A DNA stretch of 64,000 nucleotides from Formicarius rufipectus (lineage: Eukaryota; Chordata; Aves; Passeriformes; Formicariidae), in assembly GCA_013399695.1 (NCBI GenBank), contig VXAU01001352.1, forward strand, positions 922,799 to 986,798, read 5' to 3'. Position numbers and translations under genes: made by a program. Under the pieces are notes generated by a model. That model was not told where the DNA came from, searched no databases, and saw only the letters and a list, made by a program, of their open reading frames with translations. How positions within the stretch are numbered: position 1 is the stretch's first letter; each line of letters opens with the position of its first letter. This document shows, in pieces, positions 1-13,000 of this stretch.

Positions 1-1470
1 TAGCAATGGGTTTGTTCCCCCCCTGGGTCATATATCCTCCTTTTCTCAGGGGGCATCTGCATTCAAGCTTCATACCACAAACAAATACCATAAAAAGGCA
101 ATGTTTTTGAACTTTCTAAAGCACAGGCAATACTGCAGAAAGCTAAGCTACGGGTTTAAAATGTTTAAACATTTCTACGAATAAATCATAAGTAATTTAG
201 GTGGTGTTTGTGGTTATATCAGATGAGACGTTTTATAGGAGAAAGGGACTCACCTGAAAATATGTGAAGCTTGGGTGAGAATCAGAGGGCTGAGCTCTCC
301 TGGAGTCTCTGAGTATTACTGAGGTGAAGGTTCTTTGGCAAGTGTCTGCTTCAGAGTTCAGGAGCTGCACAGTCTTCTTACCAGCTCAGGTTTGGAACCT
401 GTGCCACTGCTGAGCCCTCAGTGTGCTTCCATCAGTGGTTTTATTTACCTATGTAGATACAAAGAAAGACTGAAAGACTGTGGGTGAGATTGTATTTTGG
501 TTAAGGAAACAAAATTATACACTAAGTAGGATATTAATGAAAAGCAACGTCCAAGCATAGAAATACATTTTAAATTAAGTGTTAAGAGAAGGACTGACCA
601 GACCTTCTAAAATCCTGCTCAGCAAGCCTTTTAGAAGGGAATGTCAATCTTTTACTTCTTTAGGGAGGTTTTTGTTGAAGGTCCTCTCTTGATATTTTGG
701 AGTGTTGAGCATTTAATGATGGATATCTAACAACCTAAACATCAGCCCTTTACTGTTAGCAAAGCTTATGGTATTTATTTGTGTAAATACTATCAAAATT
801 GTATTTAGTTGGGGGAATAATACATACAGAGTGGAAAAAAAAAGTTTGTGCAGCTCATACAGCTGGCATCAGGTAAAAATTGATAGTTTTTTTATCCAAG
901 CCTTATCTTTTATCAGGTTTTGGAACAGTATTTCTTCCTTAATGATTTGCAGCAGAAGATCCAATATATAAAACACAGCTGAATGAACAAAATAGTTGCT
1001 TGCTGTTGCTCTTCAAATCTGAATACTAGACCTTGATTGGCAGTAGGGCTGTTCTGTTTTGGTTTTAAACAGTTTGCTTAACAATATGCTCTTAACAGCC
1101 TCTTTTTAACCCAAATAAAGGAAGCCATTCTACATCAGAGTTAGATCCTGAGTTTCAATTTCAGGAGCAAATGCTGTGTGCATCTGTTGAGGATGATACA
1201 ATGTGGGATTTTACCTCTTTCATTGAGGTTAGAGCTTTTAGAAATTATTTCCAGACATCAATAAATACATTAATGAGTATGGTGAAGGCAAATGTTAGTT
1301 CTGTTCAAAAGAGGTACTTTTAAGAGCAGATAATCGCTTGCTTTCTACAAAATAGTGGTGATTTTTTTTTTTATTTGCCTGTTGCATGGGAAGGAAAAAT
1401 CTAAGCACAAGCCAAAGTTGCAGAAATTATTACAGAATCACAAAACTTTTGCTCAGCGTATGCATATATA

Positions 1471-1490
1471 TGTGTATATATATATACACA
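1471..1490. repeat. TG/TA simple repeat forming a perfect palindrome
   Basis: TGTG, then alternating TA, then CACA reads identically on both strands over 20 bases. It sits in a longer run of alternating purine and pyrimidine. This is a simple repeat with no assigned function. Confidence 0.8.
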
Positions 1491-2855
1491 TAATTGTATG
1501 TACAACTCTGCTGTGTATTGAGTCACTCATAATGATGTTACTGAAGAAGAATGTATGTCTTGGATGTTACTCAGATTTACCATGACATCAGGAAGCAGCA
1601 TACTGGTTATGCAGGTGTGTATTATAGACACTCCCACTGAGAAGACTTCTGTTTTCAGACTAACCTTTAATGCAAAAGTTGTTTGCTTTTTTTAAACTCA
1701 GGAGGGTATTTATAATCTTTTTCTTAAAAAAAAGTATAAGGGCATAACATAACAGGACTTCTACAGTCCTAGCAGGTCAAGTGAATGCTGATTCATTTAT
1801 TAAGGACTGCAATAAGTTCTTAGTGATGGCCTTCAGCACCATGTCATGGAGTCTAAAATTCCTCTTGCAGCTGTCCTGTGTTTTGCTAGAAATGAGGGAG
1901 TGGAATTTGAGGTGTCAGAGAAAGCAGTAGCTGGACAAAGCTTTCAATTTATAACATAGTGGGCCGTGAGTTATGAAGCATCTCAGTCGCTAGCAGGGAA
2001 CAGCCTGGTTCTGTATAAACAGCATCAGTAACTGATGGGAAACAGTTTTCATGTGAATCATATTTACATTGTGCAGTAGTTTGAGCCCCAAACCTTAATA
2101 GAAGGCTCTGAATAACAAGAATATATGGATTATGAGAATTGCTGCCAGCAGAGTACTGAAGGGAAATAGAAATGATAATTTAGACTAAAGTTGTGCTCTG
2201 AGTCACTGAGGAAGGAAGGTTGCCTGCCTCTCCTGTTACCTTTTCTCCCCAGTTTCCTGTGATGGACTTGGTTCTAGATATGGTTAGCAACAGAGTCCTA
2301 AATTAGGTGGACCTTGATGTGTCTGACGGTGGCTACGTATTTGCCCTGAAATAACTTTAATATTCAATTATGTACATTACATATAATTGGACTGGGCAAT
2401 AATCTTATCTGATTTCTTTAGAAGTGATGCTTCATTTCTTCAAAAGTGATGCTTCCTTTTATTTTTATTTTTTTTAATTGTTCCTTCCATTTCTACTGCT
2501 ATTATTTGTTAACTTCAGGAGTAAAGCTTCTAGTTCTGAGGAAGAGCCATGTAAAACTTGTGCATTTTGCTATTCATCCAGATTGTAAAATGCATTTGGT
2601 ATCAGGATTTAATCCCTCAAATTTTGGAGAAGTCATTCCTGCAGAGAGAGAAAGACATTAACTGTGAAGCTTGGATCCACATCTATGCCAAATATAACAT
2701 ATATATAAATATAATTGTAACTTGCCACGATCACTAGTTTTTTTTCTTTAGTCTAAAATAGAAGTTTACAAAGTTGGACTTTGTGGTGAATCAGTTTTTT
2801 TTGTACTTTTGTGCATTGTCACTATGAACTTTGTCAGAAACTTGGAGGAGATTGA

Positions 2856-2903
2856 TGTTTTTGTTTAGTTTTTTTGTTTGTTTTTTTGTTTGTTTGTTTT
2901 TTA
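2856..2903. repeat. T/G-rich low-complexity run
   Basis: The run consists of repeated T blocks separated by single G bases (GTTT and GTTTTTT units) with one A. Similar runs occur at 28656-28703 and, much longer, at 57661-57863. Confidence 0.75.
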
Positions 2904-3919
2904 ATAACAATTTAGAAGTAAAGCTGAATGTTACTGTCATTGTTCCCAATTGCACTTAGGGAACTCCAATCTAGTGAGCTACAGAATACCAGTATTTGAG
3001 TGACCCTTATAAAGGTTTCTATTAATTTCATTTCAATCAGATCTTTCAATTACACCTGATTTCTTTTCAGGATTGGGTGTATCATGAAGTAGATTGTTGA
3101 TTTCAAATAAACTGGTAGGCCTCTGTGTATTTTACCTTTTGAAATTAAGATACTACCTCCAAGTAAGTTCACCTTTGATCCAGGATCCCAGTTGACTGCA
3201 GAAAATACCATTGACTGGTATTGCTTCAAGAATGTATTTCCCTCACTAGGTAGATGAGAAAGAAAAGTGTCTGGCAAAACAGGGGAAATAGTGTTGCTGC
3301 CAGTTATGGAACTGAATGCTCAGAAATAAATAAGCTGAGCTTTGCATGTGCTAGAAAGACACGGAGCGATAGGCTCAGTGTGTATTTGCTGAACTGGCCT
3401 TGGGATGGCTTATACAATGATACAGCAAATAAATATGCAATCAGTGTTGTTGTCTGACCAAAAATATGGTTGTTAATCCTGAACTGTGTTTTTAAGAGTG
3501 CTTTACATCAGCTTTTAATGAGCAGCATTGCATGTTAAGTTCATACTTGCAGTATATATTTTTGTTCTTAAATATGCTCGTAACAGAAACCAAATGTGAA
3601 GCATGTTAGTGTAATTAAGAACTGGAGGAAACTCATTGCTCCTTATTTAGAACTGCTGATAAATTTAGCTGTACATCAGTCTTGGACTACTTCAGATGAT
3701 CAGATAGAAATGGAAGCCAGTTCAGCAATGTTCTTCCCCCTGTGTCTTTGGGGTTTGCATTTCTGAAGAGCCACATGTAGGTGAATTTTGGTTCTGTTAT
3801 TCACTCGCTGGGTAGAAATCAGTGGAGAAGAGTCTGGAAGCAGGGAGAGGGGGAGGAGACAGACTCTTTAGGATCTGAAAGCACAGTGTGGAAACCACAT
3901 GCTTCCTATTTGCTCTCAG

Positions 3920-4022
3920 GTTTTCAGGAAAAACAACGATGGAGTGGCTGCAGCTCTTCGAGGGCAGTGGGGTTCCATATGGCCCAATCAACAACATGCA
4001 GCAAGTGTTCTCCGACCCTCAG
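3920..4022 (+). CDS. SUGCT: SUGCT internal exon (succinyl-CoA:glutarate-CoA transferase)
   Basis: This exon belongs to the mitochondrial class III (CaiB/BaiF-type) CoA-transferase that makes glutaryl-CoA from glutarate using succinyl-CoA, in lysine and tryptophan breakdown; human deficiency is glutaric aciduria type III. After one leading base that completes a split codon, 34 codons read FSGKTTMEW, then LQLFEGSGVPYGPINN, then MQQVFSDPQ. The stretch LFEGSGVPYGPINN matches human SUGCT as I remember it, about four fifths of the way along a protein of roughly 440 residues. The acceptor AG is at 3918-3919 after a pyrimidine-rich run; the donor GT is at 4023-4024 directly after a CAG codon, with a non-consensus T at +3. 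Entry is mid-codon and exit is in frame. A second AG at 3926-3927 could start a 95-base exon instead, but the 3920 start keeps the length between the F and W residues equal to human. A longer frame over this spot (3781-4155) is a shadow in another frame. Confidence 0.88.
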
Positions 4023-6050
4023 GTTGGTTCTCAATAACTCTGCTCTAGTCATTACTGGGTGTGTTTTACAAGTGCTGAGTAATGATTGCTTTTTCTGCCA
4101 CCCAGATCTGATTTTGGTTCCTTTAAAATGGCATTTGAGTTATGTGGTGGATTGAGTTTAAGCCAATAATGTCATAGGAAGAAATAAATACAGATCCTTA
4201 AATGAATTGTGTTTGGGAGCACAGATTTTTGTTGTATTGAATTAAACCGTGGGAACTCTGGGTCTCCTATAGGTTCTTTCCTGGCTGGTGAAACAGGGCA
4301 AGAGACCATGATATAGTATGTAATTGCATTTTATCAGATCAATATGCAGAAAAGTACCTTTCTTGCTGCCCACAAGTCACTAATTCTCTCTGTGGAATAT
4401 GGATAATCAAAGTCAATACTGTTTGGAAAAAAAGGGCAACACTTTGACTGGAAACAGAAAAGAAGCACAAAAGTCATATGAAGAAAGATTTTAATGTTTT
4501 CTTGGCTTGTTGGTTTCAGTAGCTGAAAACACTTCATCTATGTATCTTTTAAATTTTGACTGTTTCACTGAATTGCATCTCTGCTTAATTATAAACAGTG
4601 TTTTTACTTTTGAGTATCTTTAGGGTTATATTATCTGCATATTCCCTGATCCCTCTCCTTCTTTCCTTATGCCTTAGGATGGATTAAAGGGCCCAAGACA
4701 AACTGAATTATACTGTCTTAAGTAGTGTTAGAGAGTATTTTGTGGCTGTTCCATTGTGTGATGAATCTCCTCGAAGTTGAATTTTACTAATGGGAGTAGC
4801 AAGGAAAATGATTAATCATTGTCTGCTTTTTTGTTTTTTTCTTCCAATTTTGTATATGTCTGTGTCTGCTGTCAGAAGTGTTCGTTAGGACTGATTGTAG
4901 TCTCTGGGAGATAAGAAGAAGCAAAACAATCTGTATCATAAATGAATGTGTTTATAATAAACATGTTTGTTATAAATATCATACTCTTAGAGGCATAAAC
5001 CAGTATTTGTTAAACTACTGCAGGGAAAGAAGTTTTTTTTTTTTTCTTAAATAAATACACTCTTTCTCCTTGAAATGATGTAGTATCATGCTGTAAAGTA
5101 TGCATGGGCCAAATTTTTCACTTCATAACTTTCACAGGCATTAAAGTTGAGCTTTGAAGAACATACAGCAAGAGTATTTTACTCAGACTTGGCTGTCCTT
5201 GGGGCAACAGTGGAAAAACAGTCTTTGCTTTTTTTTGATGCTCTGGATTTTAAGAAGTTGAGTCCACTCTGAAAGAGACTGCTTTTTAAAACATTATGTG
5301 CCAAGGCATGGCCATTGCCTCCCAAACTGAGAAAAGCTTAGCTTGGTTACTTTGCTTTTGTTATAACTCACTTAGATGTTGTGATTACACCTAATTATAA
5401 TATTTGTTATATATATCTGTCAGGTTATTACTTGATGTAGTTAGCCCATCCACAAGAGCTATCACAGTGCTTTGCAGTTAGACCCTCACCATAAGGAATG
5501 CTTTTTGAAATACTTTGCTGTAAAGGGCTGTGCTAATTTCTCCCTTCCTCACGAAACTGCTGAAAAGCTTTGTCTTTCCTGCACTCTCCCCTGAAATACT
5601 GAGACATTGTGCCCTTATTACTGTTGGAAATCGAATATTTGTGCAGTGATGCATGTTGTACATTTGTTTCATTTCTGGTGCTGCTTACCTCAAGTGTTTG
5701 CTCACAGGTATTTTAAGTCCAAAAGAAGTGTGTGTGGGGGGGAAAAGACTTGTGGTTCTTTCCTCTTCTTTCTTTACATATGGAAAAATGCTGATGTTTT
5801 AAGGTGTTGCCCTTGCAGCAAGTTACTTATTTTACATCACTTGTATTTATTTATATTAATTTTATAGATATGTTTTTGAGAGTCTATCCAGCAGACAGCA
5901 ATTTTGGGACTGTCTAAGACTGGGGAAGAAGTTTAGCAACACCTCCAAGTCTGTAATGTAGGTGTCCTCTGCTCTGTGAAATCCCTGTTAAAACAGGGAA
6001 AAAAGAGCACCCACCAAGAACATCATGCTGTAACCACAGCAAGAGTTTTT
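4023..6050 (+). other. SUGCT: SUGCT intron, unique sequence
   Basis: This AT-rich intron lies between the exon donor and the first CR1 copy. I see only homopolymer T runs (for example near 5032-5045) and no supported exon, RNA gene or repeat family. Confidence 0.55.
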
Positions 6051-7045
6051 CATAGAATCACAGAATATTTTTGGTTGGAAAGGACCTTTTAAAGGCCACC
6101 TTGCAATGAGCAGGGATATCCTCAACTAGATCAGGTTGCTTAGAGCCCCTTCCAGCCTGATCTGAAATGTGTTCAGGGATGGGCTATCTACCACCTCTCT
6201 GAGCAACTTGTTCCAGTGTTTCTCCACCCTCACTGTAAAATATTTTACTATATCTAATCTGAATTGACCCTTCTTGAGTTTAAATCATTACCTGTTGCCC
6301 TTTCACAGCAGGCCCTGCTAAAAAGTCTTGCAGTCCCCCTTCAAGTACTGTAAGACCTCAATAGGGATTCCCCGGAGTTTTCTCTTCTCCATGTTTAACA
6401 GTCCTAATTGTCTCAGCCTTTCCTCATAGGAGAGGTGCTCTGTCCAGCCATCACCTTCATGGCCCTCCTCTGGACTTGTTCCAACAGGTTGATGTCCTTC
6501 CTGTACTGAGGGGCACAGTGCTCCAGGTGGGGTCTCAGGAGAGCAGAGTAGGTGGGGAGAATCACTTCTCTTGACCTGCTGGTTACACTTCCTTTGATGC
6601 AGCTCAGGATATGATCAGCCTTTTGGTCTGTGAGCTCACACTGCCAGGTCATGTCCAGCCTCTCACCCTCCAGCATCCCCAAGTGCTGCTCTCAATCCAT
6701 TCATCCTCCAGCCTGTATTGATACTGAGGGTCACCTCATCCCAGGTGTAGGACTTAGTTTTGTAGTATCATGTGATGTTCCCATGGGCCCACTTGTCCAG
6801 CTTGCCTGGGTCCCCCTGGATGGTTATGTCAACTGCACCCCTCACCTTGGTGTATCTGCAGGCTTACTGAGGGTTCAGTCCATCCCACTGTCTGTCATTG
6901 TGAAGACATTAAATAGCCCTGGGCCCTTAAGGGACACCCACTTGTCACCACTCTGCTGTCTCACTGAGCCTTTGATCCCTGCCCTCTGGATGGGACTGTC
7001 CAACCAATTCTTCATCCACCAAACAGCCCACCCATTTCCCTATGT
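6051..7045 (-). mobile_element. CR1 LINE, 5'-truncated, antisense to SUGCT
   Basis: CR1 is a non-LTR retrotransposon of birds and reptiles. The left edge begins with CATAGAATCACAGAAT followed by the GGTTGGAAAGGACC block, which is the reverse complement of the CR1 3' end, so the element lies on the minus strand. Going rightward it runs through the 3' untranslated region into the end of the reverse transcriptase frame. The minus-strand frame 6413-6682 keeps the family segments TSRSREVILPTYSALLRPHLEHC and LLEQVQRRAMKVM in part. The right part (about 6900-7045) matches the more upstream reverse-transcriptase region but carries stops. It is about 1 kb of a full length near 4.5 kb. The right edge is approximate. 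Confidence 0.92.
6413..6682 (-). pseudogene. CR1 reverse transcriptase C-terminal remnant
   Basis: This open stretch of 89 codons lies inside the antisense CR1. It contains the segments QKADHILSCI, REVILPTYSALLRPHLEHC and QVQRRAMKVM, which are typical of the thumb and C-terminal part of CR1 ORF2. Compared with the usual WAPQYKKD segment, a few residues are missing just before PQYRKD. It has no catalytic core and cannot be active. Confidence 0.85.
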
Positions 7046-10000
7046 GTGAATCTGAACCCACTCTTCAAGTGTGAGAATTCTGTAATAGTCCTTCAGTGCT
7101 CCCACTATAGTATGGAAGGGTTTTAGTCTCAATTTAGATGAGAAAATACATTTTTAAGAAAGATGTCACTCGTCTTGCATTTAATAACTGTGTATTAATA
7201 CTCATAATGTGTATAAAGCGTGATGTAAAATTGAAGAGTTTATCATAACTCAGTAATCAGCTTTTCATCACCACTTGCTTTCAACCATTACAAAGACTCC
7301 CCATAACCATCAAACCCAGTGGTACTTCAATATAGATGAACTCCCATCTACCTCTCCTAGATAATGTATAGGTTTTGCTGGGTGTTATCAGCAGGTCTGG
7401 ATCTGAACATTTTATTTGCTTACATTTTATTCATCTTATTATCACCATCTTCCTCTTTGATCTTTGGCCTTTGTTACGGATTTTGATATCCATAACACGA
7501 ACAGCCATCACTGCATGGATGTCAACAATCATGGGAGGCGATGTCAGCTGAGCTGTCAGGAATGCTGCTACCAGAAAAAGGCAGAAATCCTGGGAGGGGG
7601 CTGGAATAATGCAAGGGGTGGTGAGAAGCAAGTGTGAAGAAATAGGGGGAAAGACCATTGGAGGGGATGACTGAAATGGTCTAAGGGAACCCAATTGGCT
7701 ACAGGTGGGTTGTGTTTTCTAATTTTAACTAAAGAACCTCAGAACTCTGAGGGTTGAGAGTGGTTTATATAACTCCTTCTATAAACTGAGATAAAACAAC
7801 ACATTTTTTAATCCCAGGACATTTTGTTAATATCATTAACAGCTTCAATCATGCTCCAAGCGAGCTGCCAAAAAACAGGAAATTTTTTGCTAAGCTGGAG
7901 TGCCAGGTGATACTGTTTTTTCCATGAATGGAGTGAAATGTCCAGTTTTCCCACTGATTATAATCTTTTATTCATTTGTGAAGTTAAAATGAATACCACA
8001 GGCATTTGTACTGCTAAGTCAATCAGCCTGTGGATAGATGTGTGTGTACTTGTGCATATGTGGATAAAAAGGCTGAGGGAAAGAGGAGATCCACTAGTTA
8101 AGGGTACAGTTTTTCTTAAAAACATGGGGAGAAAAAAAGAATGTTTGTAAAAGCTCTTACAAACTCTTAATAGTACAGTGTAGACTATTTTAATGAAAAC
8201 TTATATAGTCAAGGTTTTTTAAACTATTTTTTAAAAAATGTGCTCTTTTAACCAGGCCAAGATAGTACAAACATTAAAAGAATTCTTAAAACATTTAAAA
8301 ACTTACTAATGACCTCAGAATGGTCCCATTTAGCATACCCTGGGGAACGTGTGTGTGAAATACAATGTGGTTTCAGGCTTTCCAAACAAAACAAACTTAA
8401 AAGAGAATACCATTTTTAATAGAAACGATTCACATTGTCCCCAAAGATAAAACCAAACAAAACCAGGTATGTGCTGCACTGCAGCGAAGTGTGCAAGAAC
8501 CAAGGCCTTTGCTGGTTGAGTGAGGAGCCCAAAGGTGGCTTCTTTTTTTTTTTATTTTTTTATTTTGAGCATTGCCCTCCCTGCTTTCACAATGTAATTT
8601 CTTTTAACGTTCTTATACAGTGTTCTCTAAGCAAATGGCTGGCATATATAGGAAGCAACAAAACAACCCAGAAATAGGGGCAGTTTAATCAATCCACTCG
8701 TATTGATGAAGTTTTACTCTATGAATTTTTACTGCCTGCATGTTGGCGGCTGAAAACAGACTGCAAACCCTGCAGTGGTACTTTCCCCATGCCCCCCCAC
8801 CTAGGCGGTTGCAGTCATACCACACAAGTTGAGCACATCAGGTGTAAGACATCACCCTGATGCATCACTTCTGAGAAATATGGGGAGGGAAATATCAGAG
8901 CTGAAATATCACAGCTGGCCCCGGTTTCAGCTCCTGCCAAACACCTGCAGACTCTAAAAGGATACCATAACAAAACTCCACCCTGTGGCAAGAGGCCATC
9001 CTTTAACAACCCTTCCCTGACTTTGCATCACTATAAAAATTAATTTAACATTTTTTACAGAAACCTTAGTCTTCCTGTCCCAGAAGGCCATTACAGTTCC
9101 TTTTAGCTGTTTCTCTGAATATGCCTCTGAAAGAAGTTGCAGTAAATGGAGTATTGAAATATCTGAGAGCTGGAAATTTATTTGATGTTGTAAGTTTATT
9201 ATTTGTGGAAACATATGAAGGTGGTGTTTTGATTTTTTTTTTTTTTAATTTTATTTTTTATTTATTAACCTCCAGGTTTCCTCTTATTTTGGAAGTAATT
9301 TCATTTGAATGGATCCTGGCAAAAACTTCCTAGCATCTGGTAAAAGCTTTTAGGTCCAGTATTGTGAACACATAGAACAGCAAAAGTTATAAAATGTGTC
9401 GTGTGTTTTTGTTTTGGTGGCCTTTTTTTCTTTTTAAATCGTGTTGCGTTTTTGTTGCTGGTTTTAGTTTTTTATTTTGGCTGTTTTTTGGTTTTGTGAA
9501 TTTTTTATTTCATTATTTAATATGACTATTTTAGTTGTTTTTCTTAGTTGAAATAGACTTTTGTGCCCTACTAAAGGCAGTCTCAAGATGAATGAAATTA
9601 TATTCATGCCCGTAATACTGCAGGGAGCTTTTTTTTTTTTACATGTAGAGGTTTCTGCAACTGAAAAGCAGCTGATTGAAGGCCTGAGGTAATAAGATGT
9701 ATCTGGAAGTAATTCCTAACAGGCAAGAGACAGGAATTAAATAAGAACTTAAGCTGGTTGGGAATCTTATGATGGAGTGTTTTTACATTTAAAAATGCCC
9801 ATTCATTGAAAGTGAAGCATCCAGATGAACGAGTCTAAAATTAAATTGTATTTTGAGTCAGAAATTCATCTCTATTCCTGCCTGCCTTGCTAGGTAGAAA
9901 ATGTGCACTGCCTAGCTCTGATTTGGTGTTTCAAGCCAACTTTTTACTTCAATTTTTAAATTCTGTGCAATGAAAAAACCTCCACACCACCAACCATACC

Positions 10001-13000
10001 CAACCCTTTAATTTTGTCAAGAGTAGCTCTTTTATACTAAATTACAAATGTTTTCAAGCTTTTGGTCTGTGGGAAATTTATAAAAGTAGATTCTGTTCTA
10101 AAGCAGAGAGGATTAAGAAATGGAACACAGTTTGAAGGAGTGAAATGGAAAATCTAGTTCCAAGACTGTAGTATGTGATTCTCACATATACACAATTATG
10201 AAAGCTTTTTATGTATTATGAGAGAGTTCTATATCCAGATGTTATAGAAAGGACTCAGAGTGAGACATCACTTGTATTTTAGTATGAGAAATATTGTAAT
10301 AGGAGGTGTTTTAACTTTTGGCTGTAGTGAAATCTGGTCCGTTACTGTGCCATGTTTTTGTGTGGACTGCCCCTCTTACAGTGACTGGTAGAGAGCTTTG
10401 AGTGGGGAAGTCTTGAAATATGATGGAGCTCTAAATGAAAATGTGTGTTTGTGTTAATGACAGGATCTTGTTTGTACACACATTTACTAAAAAACTATTG
10501 CCTAGGTAAGAAAAAGAATGATAAAAGTAGTAGCTTAGCAATTTCTATTATGAAGGTTTGTTTTCACTTGCCCTTAACTTTATAGCGTTTGATCTAAAAT
10601 TTCTAGTGCTGGTTTTCTGCTTAACTCTCAAGTACATGGGAAACATTTCTGTTAAAAAGACCCACTCATGGGGGATAACAGTGCCTGAGTTTTGATTTCT
10701 AAAAATGTTACAATAAAGAACACCACCAACATGAGAACTCACCAACAACTTTCTCTACTGTAGAGGAACCTCTAATTCATACACATTGAGATATTTTTTT
10801 AAAATCTCTGCTGTGCCCTGTTCCTGAAGCATACAGGATAGACTGGACTGATCAGTAGGAGGGCATTTATTGTGCCTTGTGAACTGAGTTCTTGTCTGTC
10901 AGGTTCTTGATTCATTTGATTCAGAGTAGAAAAAGTAGTGAAGGAGGTAAGGAGATGCATATCATAGAAAAAGTAGTGAAAGTGGTAAGGAGATGCAGAT
11001 GAAAACGAGAACTTCATTTTCATACGAGTTACATGGCTGAGAGGAACCTCTTCTGTGTCTGCCATGCAGTTCCCACATGGTTTAGGATAAGTCACTGCAC
11101 TCAAAATATCAAAGGTGGTCATTGCATATGTGAGTTCTCAGGGATGTTAAAGGAAATGATTAACATTTTTAAGTGCTCAAGTAATACTTAAAACCACTAT
11201 GTTAGGTTTCTCTGCTATTTTAGTCATGAATTTTCCCTATATTTTGGTTTCTTAGCCATGAAATTGGGACTGTGAGAAGCAGTGTTATAAAGATGCAGTG
11301 GCTTCTGGAAAGCTACTTCTAATGTGAGAGCACTAGAGAATTTGGGAAGTTAACTTTTTTTATCATGTGATTTGAGTGATATATATTAAAATTATGAGAA
11401 ATCCCCTTTTGAATATTTTTACTGAATGAATCTGGAAGGAAGGAGTCTGACAAGAAATAAGTCAAACATGCACTTAGATTGCACTGCTTCTCTTGTGTAA
11501 GCAAGGAAAGGATACATAATGGCAGCATTTTTACAATACTCTTTTAAGCCCTTTTAAATGTGTTGGTATGTAAGAGGTATCTCTTTAGCTAATAGTGTTT
11601 GCACTGAGAAAAAAGAGATCTAAGTATTTGTTGGTTATGGAAAGTATTAAGTTCTCAAAAAATAGATCTGTTCTTGAACAATACTCACTTGTATTTTAAA
11701 ATGACATTGCAACCATGGCTGTTGACAGGCATGGAGACTCACCTTGCCTTTCTAGGCATTCCCTTCTAGAAGGAGACAAGTCAAGAAGCCACAATCAGGG
11801 ATGGAGCCAAGAGCCTGTTTTTGAACCCTCATAGTCTTTGTTAGGCCTCTGTGTTGGGAGTCTGTAACACATGTGCCCTGTGCTTCAAGCCCTTGGATCA
11901 GTCTCTGTGCTTGCAGGAGCTCCACTCTGGTTTCCTGATCTTGCAGCTCATCAAAGTGGCATCAGTTGGTTTCCAAGGCTTTGTCTTTGGCCTCTCTCTC
12001 TACCAGAGGATGTGCAGGACGAGTCCATCAAAGTTTCCGATGTACCAGGCGAGATGATGTGCAAGTTCTGAGAAATCCCTCCCAGCTCTTCTTTCCCTCT
12101 GGATAAACTGTGCAACTGTGAGGTCAAAAGAGTTTGCAATTAACCCAATTGCTGCATTTATCTAAAGTTTGATGAGTATTCAGTCTGTTACATGTATGGG
12201 AAGGAGGGAAATGTGTCTCTCTCAGCATGAAGAGAGTTTGTGCTAAAGTAATTGATTCCTTAGAAGTTGGTTTTACTTTTTTTTTTTTAAATCTGAGAAT
12301 TCACTGAATCATTGTCACAAAGTAATGGTGAATTTAAATAGGTGTTCCTTGCCTTCCCCACAGTATGTAAATTGTGGGACTATCAATGCCTGTTGGCTGC
12401 CCAACTGATATAAAAAAATAAATCAAGTAAGAAAACACCACTAGTTGTGGCTTCATTTGCTAAGCAAATTTGTAGTAGAATCAATAATAAACCCTGGGAT
12501 TTCAGACTGAATTTTAGACATGTTTCAGTTTGTATCTTCCTGGAATAAGGAGTTGCTTTTAAAGTTTCTTGCTCCATTTTTGTTTTCAAAATTAATTGCC
12601 ACCTGGTTTGCTCAGAGGTAAGATGAATATGGCCTGGATATTTTTTTCCTTTCTCAGAGACCTTAAGGGCAAGATTTTGTCATTGGTCTTTATTGTTTAT
12701 ATTGGTTATGAGCAAATCTACTTATAAATAGTGTGGTGAAGCTTTGTAGTGTGAATTAAGGTCTGTAGGCATGACAATACTAATCATATTCTGGAGAATA
12801 CTTATTTGGTGTCTTGCACTTCACAATTTCTCAAATGGCAGTGGCTACAGAGGATGAGATGTGTATTTCAGCAAGGCAGAAAATAAAATGGGAAGTCCAA
12901 CAACAAAAACTGGGCAGAAACTGTTGCAAATCAGGCTGAAGTTATCATTTGATCTTTAAGTGTTTTACCTGGAGTGTTCAACTTGATTTAAAAAAATCTT

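Larger units (their letters stand above)
1..3919 (+). other. SUGCT: SUGCT intron upstream of the exon
   Basis: This is AT-rich non-coding sequence upstream of the recognised exon. I found no coding exon in it, in particular none resembling the preceding SUGCT segment. It holds a 20-base TA/TG palindrome at 1471-1490, a T/G-rich run at 2856-2903 and scattered homopolymer T and A tracts. The short open frames here look like chance. Confidence 0.6.

Noticed and set aside
3781..4155. 124-codon open frame on the plus strand
   Set aside because: It overlaps the SUGCT exon in a different frame, and the real 34 codons with splice sites explain the region better.
11720..12080. Possible retrotransposed gene or LTR in a GC-balanced patch
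   Set aside because: No terminal repeats, target duplication, poly-A tail or recognisable protein was seen.
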